Below are positions 42,087 through 50,183 of a stretch of DNA of 64,000 nt, piece after piece. Position 1 is the first letter of the stretch. Every line of letters begins with the position of its first letter. The DNA is from Martinezella lusitana. Its GTDB lineage: Bacteria; Pseudomonadota; Alphaproteobacteria; Rhizobiales; Rhizobiaceae. The position numbers and the translations under genes are program-made. The stretch spans positions 100,174-164,173 of the forward strand of contig NZ_WUEY01000015.1 of NCBI RefSeq assembly GCF_010668395.1, read 5' to 3'. The notes below the pieces were generated by a model. It had not been told where the DNA came from, searched no databases, and worked only from the letters and a program-made list of their open reading frames with translations.

Positions 42087-43253
42087 ATGGCGGCACCACG
42101 CCTTTATCTCGATTGGAATGCTACCGCGCCGCTTCATCCGGCGGTGCGCGAGGCAATGATGCGTGCGATGGATATTCAAGGCAACCCCAATTCCGTTCAC
42201 GGCGAAGGTAGGGCGGCGCGCGCCGCCGTCGAGGCCGCGCGTCGGCAGGTTGCAAGCTTGACGGGTGCCGAGCCTGCTCATGTCGTTTTCACCAGCGGCG
42301 CCACCGAGGCGGCCAACATGGTGCTGACGCCGGAATTCCGCATGGGGCGCACGCCGCTGACGGTAAGCCATTTGTATATATCGGCCGTCGAACATCCCGC
42401 CGTGCGCGAGGGCGGGCGATTTGCCGGGGACAGGATCAGCGAAATACCGGTGACGCCGGACGGCACGGTCGATCTTGCCGCGCTGGAGGCGATGCTCTCC
42501 GCCCATGACAAGACGGCCGGCCTGCCGATGGTTGCCATCATGCTCGCCAACAACGAGACTGGAATTCTCCAGCCCGTCGGTGAAGCGGCGAAGATTGTTC
42601 AAGCTGCCGGCGGGCTGTTCGTCGTCGATGCCGTGCAGGCTGCCGGTCGGGTACCGCTCGATATCAATGAGATCGGCGCAGATTTCCTCATCGTCTCCTC
42701 GCACAAGATCGGCGGCCCCAAGGGTGTCGGCGCGCTCGTCTCACGCGGCGAGGTTCTGATGCCGAAGCCGCTGATCCATGGCGGCGGACAGGAAAAAGGC
42801 CATCGCTCAGGCACGGAAAACACGCTGGCGATCATCGGCTTCGGCGCGGCTGCAGCTGCGGCGCTGGATCAGTTCGATGCCCGCAATGCCGCGATCGAGG
42901 TGCTTCGCGAGCGGCTGGAGGACGGTATGCGGCTTGCTGCACCGGATGTCACTATTCATGGCGAAGGTGGCGCGCGCGTTCCGAATACCTGCTTCTTTAC
43001 CTTGCCGGGATTGAAATCCGAGACCGGCCAGATTGCCTTCGATCTCGAAGGCGTCGCCATATCGGCCGGCTCCGCCTGCTCGTCGGGCAAGGTCGGCGAG
43101 AGCCATGTGCTCGTGGCGATGGGATGCGATCCCAAGCTCGGGGCTCTGCGCATTTCGCTGGGGCCCACCACTACCGAGGCCGACATCGACCAGGCAATCG
43201 CTGCTTTTGCCCGCATCGCGGGAAGGCGCAAACTGGCGGGTGCGGCGGCCTGA
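42087..43253 (+). CDS. Cysteine desulfurase, first gene of the suf operon (IscS/NifS-like)
   Basis: This 388-residue PLP enzyme takes sulfur from cysteine for Fe-S cluster assembly. The PLP lysine is in SSHKIGGPKGVGALV (about residue 205) and the persulfide cysteine in SAGSACSSGKVGES near residue 327. Its active-site loop, SACSSG, is of the IscS/NifS group (class I), unlike the SufS copy at 47007. It begins a plus-strand run into sufB with a 146-base gap, the arrangement seen in other rhizobial suf operons. The ATG at 42087 follows GGAAGAAG. Confidence 0.9.
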   Translation: MAAPRLYLDWNATAPLHPAVREAMMRAMDIQGNPNSVHGEGRAARAAVEAARRQVASLTGAEPAHVVFTSGATEAANMVLTPEFRMGRTPLTVSHLYISAVEHPAVREGGRFAGDRISEIPVTPDGTVDLAALEAMLSAHDKTAGLPMVAIMLANNETGILQPVGEAAKIVQAAGGLFVVDAVQAAGRVPLDINEIGADFLIVSSHKIGGPKGVGALVSRGEVLMPKPLIHGGGQEKGHRSGTENTLAIIGFGAAAAAALDQFDARNAAIEVLRERLEDGMRLAAPDVTIHGEGGARVPNTCFFTLPGLKSETGQIAFDLEGVAISAGSACSSGKVGESHVLVAMGCDPKLGALRISLGPTTTEADIDQAIAAFARIAGRRKLAGAAA

Positions 43254-43399
43254 CGGCCATAATTTTGCGGAAACAGAATTTTCCGCTTGCCAAGCGGGAT
43301 GAAAAATCCCTTTTGGCCGACTACATAGGGGGCAGACATAAGTCTGCCGCAACGTTGACAAGCTGCCGGACCTTGGATCCGGCGAGATTGGAGAACGAA

Positions 43400-44869
43400 A
43401 TGCCTGCAGTCCAGGAAACGGTCGATCAGGTTCGCCAGATCGACGTGGACCAGTATAAGTATGGTTTTGAAACCACCATCGAGGTGGACAAGGCTCCCAA
43501 GGGCCTATCCGAAGACATCATCCGCTTCATCTCCGCCAAGAAGCAGGAGCCGGAATGGATGCTGGAATGGCGCCTCGAAGCCTATCGCCGCTGGCTGACG
43601 CTGGAAGAGCCCACATGGGCGCGCGTCGACTATCCGAAGATCGACTTCAACGACATCTATTATTATGCCGCGCCGAAGAGCACGTCGGGACCGACCTCGC
43701 TTGAGGACGTCGATCCGGAACTCTTAAAGGTTTACGAGAAGCTGGGCATCCCCTTGCGCGAGCAGGAGATGCTTGCCGGTGTCAAGCAGTCGAAGATCGC
43801 GGTCGATGCCGTGTTCGATTCCGTTTCGGTCGTCACCACGTTCAAGGAAGAGCTGAAAAAGGCCGGCGTGATTTTCATGTCGATCTCCGAAGCCATCCGC
43901 GAACATCCCGATCTGGTGCGCAAGTATCTCGGCTCCGTCGTGCCGACGACCGATAATTTCTACGCGACGCTGAATTCGGCCGTCTTCACCGACGGTTCGT
44001 TCGTCTTCGTGCCGAAGGGCGTTCGTTGCCCGATGGAACTGTCGACCTATTTCCGTATCAACGAGAAGAACACCGGCCAGTTCGAGCGCACGCTGATCAT
44101 CGCCGAAGAGGGAGCTTATGTCTCCTATCTCGAAGGCTGCACCGCGCCGCAGCGTGACGAAAACCAGCTGCACGCCGCCGTCGTCGAGCTTGTCGCCCTG
44201 GATGATGCCGAGATCAAGTATTCGACCGTCCAGAACTGGTATCCGGGCGACAGCAACGGCAAGGGCGGTATCTACAACTTCGTTACCAAGCGTGGCGATT
44301 GCCGCGGCCACCGTTCCAAGATTTCCTGGACGCAGGTCGAGACCGGCTCCGCGATCACCTGGAAATATCCGTCCTGCATCCTGCGCGGCGACGACAGCCG
44401 TGGCGAATTCTACTCGATCGCCGTTTCCAACGGCCATCAGCAGGTCGACAGCGGCACCAAGATGATCCATCTCGGCAAGAACACGTCGAGCCGTATCGTT
44501 TCGAAGGGCATCGCTGCCGGCGTCTCGCAGAACACCTATCGCGGTCAGGTCTCGGCTCACCGCAAGGCGTCGAACGCCCGTAACTTCACGCAGTGCGATT
44601 CGCTGCTGATCGGCGACAAATGCGGCGCGCATACCGTGCCCTACATCGAGGCGAAGAACTCGACGGCGCAGTTCGAGCATGAAGCCACGACGTCGAAGAT
44701 CTCCGAGGACCAGCTGTTCTACTGCCTGCAGCGCGGCATCCCGACCGAAGCGGCGATCGCACTGATCGTCAACGGCTTCGTCAAGGAAGTGCTGCAGGAG
44801 CTGCCGATGGAATTCGCCGTCGAAGCACAGAAGCTGATCGGCATCTCGCTTGAAGGCAGCGTCGGCTGA
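43400..44869 (+). CDS. sufB: Fe-S cluster assembly protein SufB
   Basis: This 489-residue protein is the scaffold partner of SufC and SufD in the SufBC2D complex, on which nascent Fe-S clusters are built. The beta-helical core contains the conserved GVRCPMELSTYFRIN, the YLEGCTAPQRDENQLHAAVV segment and the C-terminal KCGAHTVPYIEAKN and ALIVNGFVKEVLQELP. The ATG at 43400 follows GGAGAACG and gives the usual N terminus; the open frame further upstream is an overlap with the desulfurase. Length is typical of the family. Confidence 0.95.
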   Translation: MPAVQETVDQVRQIDVDQYKYGFETTIEVDKAPKGLSEDIIRFISAKKQEPEWMLEWRLEAYRRWLTLEEPTWARVDYPKIDFNDIYYYAAPKSTSGPTSLEDVDPELLKVYEKLGIPLREQEMLAGVKQSKIAVDAVFDSVSVVTTFKEELKKAGVIFMSISEAIREHPDLVRKYLGSVVPTTDNFYATLNSAVFTDGSFVFVPKGVRCPMELSTYFRINEKNTGQFERTLIIAEEGAYVSYLEGCTAPQRDENQLHAAVVELVALDDAEIKYSTVQNWYPGDSNGKGGIYNFVTKRGDCRGHRSKISWTQVETGSAITWKYPSCILRGDDSRGEFYSIAVSNGHQQVDSGTKMIHLGKNTSSRIVSKGIAAGVSQNTYRGQVSAHRKASNARNFTQCDSLLIGDKCGAHTVPYIEAKNSTAQFEHEATTSKISEDQLFYCLQRGIPTEAAIALIVNGFVKEVLQELPMEFAVEAQKLIGISLEGSVG

Positions 44870-44938
44870 CCTTCGCATAAAAACCAGTTCTGGCGCGCCG
44901 AGCGCGCCGCACGTCCATTCCTTCGTTAGGATTCTACA

Positions 44939-45694
44939 ATGCTTGAAATCAAGAACCTGCACGCCCGTATCGCCGAAGACGGCACCGAAATCATCCGTGG
45001 CCTGAACCTGACCGTGAAGGCAGGCGAAGTCGCCGCGATCATGGGGCCGAATGGCTCCGGCAAGTCGACGCTCTCCTATATCCTGGCCGGCCGCAGCGAC
45101 TACGAAGTCACCGAGGGTGACATTCTCTATAACGGCGAGAGCATTCTGGAGCTCGATGCCGCCGAACGCGCTTCAAAGGGCATCTTCCTGGCCTTCCAGT
45201 ATCCGGTCGAAATTCCCGGTGTCGCCACCATGCAGTTCCTGAAGGTGGCCCTGAACGAGCAGCGCAAGGCACGCGGCGAAGACGAGCTGACGACGCCGGA
45301 CTTCATCCGCCGCGTCAAGGATGCCGCGGCCAAGCTGCAGATCAACATGGACATGCTGAAGCGCCCGCTAAACGTCGGCTTCTCCGGCGGCGAGAAGAAG
45401 CGCGCGGAAATCCTGCAGATGGCTCTGCTGGAGCCGAAGCTTTGCGTGCTCGATGAAACCGATTCCGGCCTCGACATCGACGCCTTGAAGATCGTTGCCG
45501 ATGGCGTCAACGCGCTGCGCTCCCCGGATCGCGCCGTGATCGTCATCACCCACTATCAGCGCCTGCTCGACTATATCGTTCCGGACACCGTTCACGTTCT
45601 CTACAAGGGCCAGGTAATCAAGTCCGGCGACAAGACGCTGGCGCATGAGCTCGAAGCCAACGGCTATGCCGACATCATCGGAGCTGCAGCCTGA
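44939..45694 (+). CDS. sufC: Fe-S cluster assembly ATPase SufC
   Basis: This 251-residue ABC-type ATPase powers the SufBCD scaffold. Walker A is GPNGSGKSTLSYIL (about residues 38-51), the signature FSGGEKKRAEI near 147 and Walker B LCVLDETDSGLDID near 167. It is soluble and lacks membrane segments, as expected for SufC. The 69-base gap from sufB includes a short GC-rich inverted repeat (GGCGCGCCGAGCGCGCC region) that could shape mRNA stability or translation between sufB and sufC. Confidence 0.95.
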   Translation: MLEIKNLHARIAEDGTEIIRGLNLTVKAGEVAAIMGPNGSGKSTLSYILAGRSDYEVTEGDILYNGESILELDAAERASKGIFLAFQYPVEIPGVATMQFLKVALNEQRKARGEDELTTPDFIRRVKDAAAKLQINMDMLKRPLNVGFSGGEKKRAEILQMALLEPKLCVLDETDSGLDIDALKIVADGVNALRSPDRAVIVITHYQRLLDYIVPDTVHVLYKGQVIKSGDKTLAHELEANGYADIIGAAA

Positions 45695-45716
45695 TCGGGG
45701 CGGAAAGGACACGTCG

Positions 45717-46991
45717 ATGAACATTCAGACGACGAACCGCCTCACCGCCGCGGAAACGGCGTTGATCGAGGCATATAACGACCAGTTGGGCGATCTGCCC
45801 GGTGACGGCGAAGTCTTTGCCGTCCGGGATCGGCTGCTGGACGACCTGAAAACCGCAGGCCTGCCGACGCGCCGCGTCGAGGCCTGGCACTACACCGATT
45901 TCAAGAACCTGCTGCGTCTGGTTCCCAGCGACATCGGCAAGGGTCTAGCCGAAGCGCTGCCGCCGACGGTCGAGGGATCTTCCGTTCTCGCCGTTCTTCA
46001 GGGCAGGGCGAGCGAGAAGGCTGCCGTCAAGAATCTGACGGTCGCACGCTATGCGGACAGCCTGGTCAACGGCAAGGCTGCCGCCGGGCTCGAAGCGCTC
46101 GGCAAGGATGATGCCATCGGGCGCATCAATGCAAGCTTCGTGCGCGATGGCTATGTCATCGATCTGCCCGACGGCACGGAACTCGACGCGCCCCTGGAAG
46201 TGCAGTTCGTCCATGCCGGCGGCCAGATTCACAGCCGCCTGCCTGTCAACTTCGGCGCCGACGTCAAGGCGACCCTCATCGAGCGCCATCAGGCCGTCGA
46301 AGGTGCCGCGGCACTCGTCTCGTCGGTGAGCGAAGTCAAGATCGGCGAGCGGGCCGACGTGACCTGGATCGTCCTGCAGGAACAGGGAACCGAGGATACG
46401 CATCTCGGCCAGATCCGTGTCGATCTCGGTGCCGACGCCAAGCTGAGACTGTTCGTCATCAACGCCGGCGGCAAGCTGGTGCGCCAGGAACTGCATGTCA
46501 AGGTGACGGGCGAGGGCGCCGATCTCAAGATTCGCGGCGTCAATCTTTTGGGTGGCGACACCCATACGGACGTGACGCTGGTGCTCGGCCATGACGTTCC
46601 GCATACAGGCTCGACGGAAATCGTCCGTAACGTGGTGTTCGACCGCGCCCGCGGCGTCTTCCAGGGCATGATCCGTGTGGCGCCCGATGCGCAGAAGACC
46701 GACGCGCGCATGGCTTGCAATACGCTGCTGATGTCCGACGATGCCGAATTCTCGGTGAAGCCGGAGCTCGAAATCTTCGCCGACGACGTGCAGTGCGGCC
46801 ATGGTGCGACTGTCGCCGATATCGACGGCAACCATCTCTACTACCTGATGGCGCGCGGCATTCCGAAGAACAAGGCGCGTGCCATGCTGGTCAACGCCTT
46901 CGTGGCGGAGATCGTCGAGGAACTGGAAGACGAAGCCCTGGTCGAGGCGCTGGAAGGCGTTATCTCCGGCTGGCTGGAAAAGCACGCCTGA
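45717..46991 (+). CDS. sufD: Fe-S cluster assembly protein SufD
   Basis: This 424-residue SufB paralogue completes the SufBC2D scaffold. It has the N-terminal helical lead (AWHYTDFKNLLRL), then a beta helix, and the family's C-terminal HGATVADIDGNHLYYLMARGIPKNKARAMLVNAF region (shown here as motifs near residues 360-395). The ATG at 45717 has GGAAAGGACACG upstream and is preferred to the earlier in-frame codons, which overlap sufC. sufS starts 15 bases after its stop, so the genes are co-translated. Confidence 0.95.
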   Translation: MNIQTTNRLTAAETALIEAYNDQLGDLPGDGEVFAVRDRLLDDLKTAGLPTRRVEAWHYTDFKNLLRLVPSDIGKGLAEALPPTVEGSSVLAVLQGRASEKAAVKNLTVARYADSLVNGKAAAGLEALGKDDAIGRINASFVRDGYVIDLPDGTELDAPLEVQFVHAGGQIHSRLPVNFGADVKATLIERHQAVEGAAALVSSVSEVKIGERADVTWIVLQEQGTEDTHLGQIRVDLGADAKLRLFVINAGGKLVRQELHVKVTGEGADLKIRGVNLLGGDTHTDVTLVLGHDVPHTGSTEIVRNVVFDRARGVFQGMIRVAPDAQKTDARMACNTLLMSDDAEFSVKPELEIFADDVQCGHGATVADIDGNHLYYLMARGIPKNKARAMLVNAFVAEIVEELEDEALVEALEGVISGWLEKHA

Positions 46992-47006
46992 TTGGAGGCA
47001 AAGCTC

Positions 47007-48248
47007 GTGGACAAGATCCTGCCGGCAACGGCCTATGACGTCGAAGCCATTCGCCGGGATTTCCCGATCCTGACGAAAACGGTGCATGGCAAGCCGTTGG
47101 TCTATCTCGACAACGGCGCGTCGGCACAGAAGCCGCAAGTCGTCATCGACGCGATTTCACATGCCTATTCCAACGAATATGCCAATGTGCATCGCGGCCT
47201 GCACTTCCTGTCCAACGCGGCGACGGAAGCCTATGAGGCGGCTCGCGAAAAAGTGCGCCGCTTCCTGAACGCGCCGTCGGTGGACGATATCGTTTTCACC
47301 AAGAATTCGACGGAGGCGATCAACACCGTCGCCTACGGTTGGGGCATGCCGAAGATCGGCGAAGGCGACGAGATCGTCGTCTCCATCATGGAGCATCACT
47401 CCAATATCGTTCCCTGGCATTTCATCCGGGAGCGGCAGGGCGCCAAGCTCGTCTGGGTGCCGGTCGACGACGAGGGCGCGTTCCATATCGAGGATTTCGA
47501 GAAGAGCCTCACGGAGCGCACCAAGCTCGTCGCCATCACCCATATGTCGAACGCGCTCGGAACCATCGTTCCGGTGAAGGAAGTGTGCCGCATCGCCCAT
47601 GGGCGCGGCATTCCGGTTCTGATCGACGGGTCGCAGGGTGCGGTGCATCTGCCTGTCGACGTGCAGGATATCGATTGTGACTGGTACGTCATGACCGGGC
47701 ACAAGCTCTATGGCCCCTCCGGCATCGGCGTTCTCTACGGCAAGAAGGATCGGCTTGCCGAGATGCGGCCTTTCCAGGGCGGCGGCGAGATGATCTTCGA
47801 CGTCACCGAGGAAAACGTCACCTACAACGAGCCGCCGCATCGCTTCGAAGCCGGCACGCCGCCGATCGTGCAGGCGATCGGCTTGGGCTACGCGCTCGAC
47901 TATATGGACGGCGTCGGCCGCGAGGCGATCGCACGCCACGAGGCCGATCTCGCCGCCTATGCGGCCGAGCGGCTACGGGATATCAATTCGTTGCGCGTGA
48001 TCGGCACGGCGCCCGGCAAGGGCGGCATTTTCTCCTTCGAGCTTGCCGGCATCCATTCGCACGACGTCTCGATGGTGATCGACCGCCAGGGTGTTGCCGT
48101 TCGCGCCGGGACGCATTGCGCCCAGCCGCTCTTGAAACGCTTCGGCGTTACCTCCACATGCCGTGCATCGTTCGGCCTGTACAATACGCGCGCCGAGGTG
48201 GATGCTTTGGCGGATGCGCTGGAATATGCGCGCAAGTTCTTTGCCTAA
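47007..48248 (+). CDS. sufS: Cysteine desulfurase SufS
   Basis: This 413-residue class II cysteine desulfurase feeds sulfur to SufBCD. PLP lysine is in MTGHKLYGPSGIGVLYG (about residue 230), and the catalytic cysteine is in VRAGTHCAQPLLKRFG near residue 370, the RxGHxC-type loop of SufS. The GTG at 47007 is chosen because GGAGG lies eight bases before it; an in-frame TTG at 46992 lacks a site. Length fits the SufS family. No sufE gene is in this operon, so persulfide transfer must use a separate SufE or another protein. Confidence 0.94.
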   Translation: MDKILPATAYDVEAIRRDFPILTKTVHGKPLVYLDNGASAQKPQVVIDAISHAYSNEYANVHRGLHFLSNAATEAYEAAREKVRRFLNAPSVDDIVFTKNSTEAINTVAYGWGMPKIGEGDEIVVSIMEHHSNIVPWHFIRERQGAKLVWVPVDDEGAFHIEDFEKSLTERTKLVAITHMSNALGTIVPVKEVCRIAHGRGIPVLIDGSQGAVHLPVDVQDIDCDWYVMTGHKLYGPSGIGVLYGKKDRLAEMRPFQGGGEMIFDVTEENVTYNEPPHRFEAGTPPIVQAIGLGYALDYMDGVGREAIARHEADLAAYAAERLRDINSLRVIGTAPGKGGIFSFELAGIHSHDVSMVIDRQGVAVRAGTHCAQPLLKRFGVTSTCRASFGLYNTRAEVDALADALEYARKFFA

Positions 48249-48259
48249 GGAGGCAAGCG

Positions 48260-48640
48260 ATGTCACTCGACGAAAGCGAACAGAAGATCGACGTACGCGA
48301 AGGGATCGTACATTCCAGCATTCCCGAGGATGAGCTGGCTCGCCTCAGCGACGATATCATCAGCGCGCTGAAAACGGTCTACGATCCTGAAATTCCCGCC
48401 GATATTTTCGAGCTTGGTCTGGTCTACAAGATCGATATCGAAGACGACCGCATGGTGAAGATCGTCATGACCTTGACCGCGCCCGGGTGCCCCGTTGCCG
48501 GCGAGATGCCGGGCTGGGTCGAGAATGCCGTCGGCGCCGTCGAAGGCGTTTCCGGCGTCGATGTCAGCATGACCTTCGATCCGCCGTGGACGCCGGACCG
48601 CATGTCGGAAGAAGCGCAGGTCGCCGTCGGCTGGTATTGA
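48260..48640 (+). CDS. sufT: Fe-S assembly protein SufT (DUF59/MIP18 family)
   Basis: This 126-residue protein carries a MIP18/DUF59 domain: DIISALKTVYDPEIPADIFELGLVYKI, then the TAPGCPVAGEMPGWVE motif with a conserved cysteine (about residue 77), and the final FDPPWTPDRMSEEA. SufT proteins help mature Fe-S proteins, especially under high Fe-S demand. The ATG is preceded by AAGGAGGCAAG, one of the strongest ribosome-binding sites in the window. sufS ends 11 bases upstream, and sufA starts 76 bases downstream. Confidence 0.93.
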   Translation: MSLDESEQKIDVREGIVHSSIPEDELARLSDDIISALKTVYDPEIPADIFELGLVYKIDIEDDRMVKIVMTLTAPGCPVAGEMPGWVENAVGAVEGVSGVDVSMTFDPPWTPDRMSEEAQVAVGWY

Positions 48641-48716
48641 AGCTTTAAGCCGCCGGCTTTACATTAAGACTCGAAGCGCCGGATCTTGACCCCGGTTGTG
48701 GAAGGAGAATGAGCCC

Positions 48717-49106
48717 ATGGGCTTTTCAGTGATGAGCATGACGGATGCGGCAGCGGCCCGCGTCAAGGCAATCGTCGAGAATTCCGGTCCTGATGCCAAG
48801 GGCGTCCGCGTCGGCATCAAGAAGGGCGGTTGCGCCGGCATGGAATATACCATCGACCTGGTGACGGAGCCGAACCCGAAGGATGATCTGATCGAGCGCG
48901 ACGGCGCAAGAGTCTGGGTCGAGCCGTCGGCCGTGCTTTATCTGCTCGGCACGGAGATGGGCTTCGAGATGACGACGCTGCGTTCGGGCTTCATCTTTAC
49001 CAACCCGAACCAGACATCGGCCTGCGGCTGCGGCGAATCCGTCGAGCTGAAGCCTGCCGATCTCGCTGCTCTGGCGGCACAGCGTCAGTCTGCGCAGGCG
49101 ATCTGA
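48717..49106 (+). CDS. sufA: Fe-S cluster carrier protein SufA (IscA/HesB family)
   Basis: This 129-residue A-type carrier takes clusters from SufBCD to client proteins. Three conserved cysteines are visible, in KGGCAGMEY (about residue 42) and the pair in ACGCGES near 106-108. The ATG at 48717 follows GGAAGGAG and gives MGFSVMSMTDAAAARV; the earlier TTG is less likely. It is the last clear gene of the suf operon; no T-run terminator is obvious after it. The following genes are on the other strand. Confidence 0.93.
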   Translation: MGFSVMSMTDAAAARVKAIVENSGPDAKGVRVGIKKGGCAGMEYTIDLVTEPNPKDDLIERDGARVWVEPSAVLYLLGTEMGFEMTTLRSGFIFTNPNQTSACGCGESVELKPADLAALAAQRQSAQAI

Positions 49107-49129
49107 GTCAAATTCTATCTTCCAGTCTT

Positions 49130-49414
49130 TCAGATCGTGCCGGATTCGCAATGCGCGGCCGGCACCGGCGTCAGCTTGAGCCCCAGCGCCTTGACAACTT
49201 TCAGGATCGTCGCGAATTCCGGATTTCCATCGCCGCTGAGCGCGCGATAGAGCGCTGAACGGTTCATGCCGACATCCTTGGCGAGCTTGCTCATGTTGCG
49301 GGTGCGGGCGACTTCGCCCAGTGCCTTGGCGATCGAGGCCGGATCGTCCGTTGCAAAAGCGGCTGCGATGTAGCTGTCGGGATCGTCGGTGCTCAGGGAA
49401 ATCTCCTGATTCAT
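49130..49414 (-). CDS. Addiction-module antidote-like helix-turn-helix protein (orphan)
   Basis: The 94-residue protein matches the HigA-type 'putative addiction module antidote' family. The N-terminal half holds TDDPASIAKALGEVART and the C-terminal half an HTH (MSKLAKDVGMNRSALYRALSGDGNPEFATILKVVKALGLKL). Family members usually follow a RelE/HigB-like toxin gene. Here the upstream gene is an alpha/beta hydrolase whose TGA is only a base or two from this ATG, so translation is coupled to a hydrolase instead. No toxin gene is present in the region. It may act as a DNA-binding regulator on its own. Confidence 0.7.
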   Translation of the reverse strand: MNQEISLSTDDPDSYIAAAFATDDPASIAKALGEVARTRNMSKLAKDVGMNRSALYRALSGDGNPEFATILKVVKALGLKLTPVPAAHCESGTI

Positions 49415-49415
49415 G

Positions 49416-50036
49416 TCATGGGCCTTTCCGTAGCAGCCAATCGCGGATGATGCCGGTCTCGTCCTGATGAAGGTCGTGACCGGCCGCCAGCACATGGGCA
49501 CTGACATCCGCGCCGGCATTTTCAAGTTGGTTTTTCATGACATCCGCATCGCCGGCCTCGCGCCGCCGGTCGTGCTCGCCCGATGTGATCAGGATCGGCA
49601 ATGCGGTCAGCGGCGGGAAATCTGCTGTCGGTGCCGGCGAGAGCGGCCGTATCAGAATAGCGGCGGAGGCCAGTTGCGGTTGCCGAAGAAGAATGGACGC
49701 GGCCATGATCGCGCCATTTGAGAAGCCGAGCAGAATTGGCGGCTGGGAGATTGTCTCGTCTTCCAAGGCCGAGGCGATGAAATGGCAGAGTTTGTCGGTC
49801 CGTCTCTCGAGATCGGCATGATCCAGGCTGCGATCCGGATTGCGACGGAAGAAAGCAAAGCCTGTCTCCCATGTCAGGGAGCCGCGCAGGGCGATATAGG
49901 GCCGATGCGATGCGACCGCGCCGGCAAGGGGGGTAAGCGATGTTTCGTCCCCGCCGCTGCCATGCAGCAGAAGCAGTGGGGAAGAGGAATAGTCCGCTCG
50001 TCCGATGATGAAGTGATGTTCCGGTTGTTCCGGCAT
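49416..50036 (-). CDS. Carboxylesterase/phospholipase-type alpha/beta hydrolase
   Basis: This 206-residue serine hydrolase resembles the small carboxylesterase/lysophospholipase family (YpfH/MhqD-like). The HGSGGDE oxyanion motif is near residue 26, the nucleophile GFSNGA near 103, the acid in TSGEHDRRR near 153 and the histidine in AAGHDLHQDE near 185. The ATG at 50036 is chosen; an in-frame GTG at 50069 would begin inside the terminator hairpin region of the upstream gcv operon. The downstream antitoxin-like gene is coupled to its stop. Substrate unknown. Confidence 0.78.
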   Translation of the reverse strand: MPEQPEHHFIIGRADYSSSPLLLLHGSGGDETSLTPLAGAVASHRPYIALRGSLTWETGFAFFRRNPDRSLDHADLERRTDKLCHFIASALEDETISQPPILLGFSNGAIMAASILLRQPQLASAAILIRPLSPAPTADFPPLTALPILITSGEHDRRREAGDADVMKNQLENAGADVSAHVLAAGHDLHQDETGIIRDWLLRKGP

Positions 50037-50067
50037 GAAACTGAATTCCAGGGCCCGATGCCGACTC

Positions 50068-50107
50068 ACGAAAAACGCCGCGCATCCGTTGAGATACGCG
50101 GCGTTTT
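50068..50107 (-). terminator. Intrinsic terminator of the gcvTHP operon
   Basis: On the minus strand, AAAACGCCGCG pairs with CGCGGCGTTTT across a 14-base loop (50072-50107), and the transcript then runs into a T-rich stretch (TTTTTC around 50068-50073). It lies 76 bases past the gcvP stop. The palindrome is nearly symmetric, so it could also stop transcripts from the other side. Confidence 0.8.
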
Positions 50108-50183
50108 CATAGACAAGTTTCGCGATAGATTTATGTCTATTGCAAGCGAAGCGACTGAACCGCTTCGCTTTTTCGTAAAAATC

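Noticed and set aside
49416..50036. Toxin partner for the antitoxin-like gene
   Set aside because: The product has a full serine-hydrolase triad pattern and no RelE/HigB-type features.
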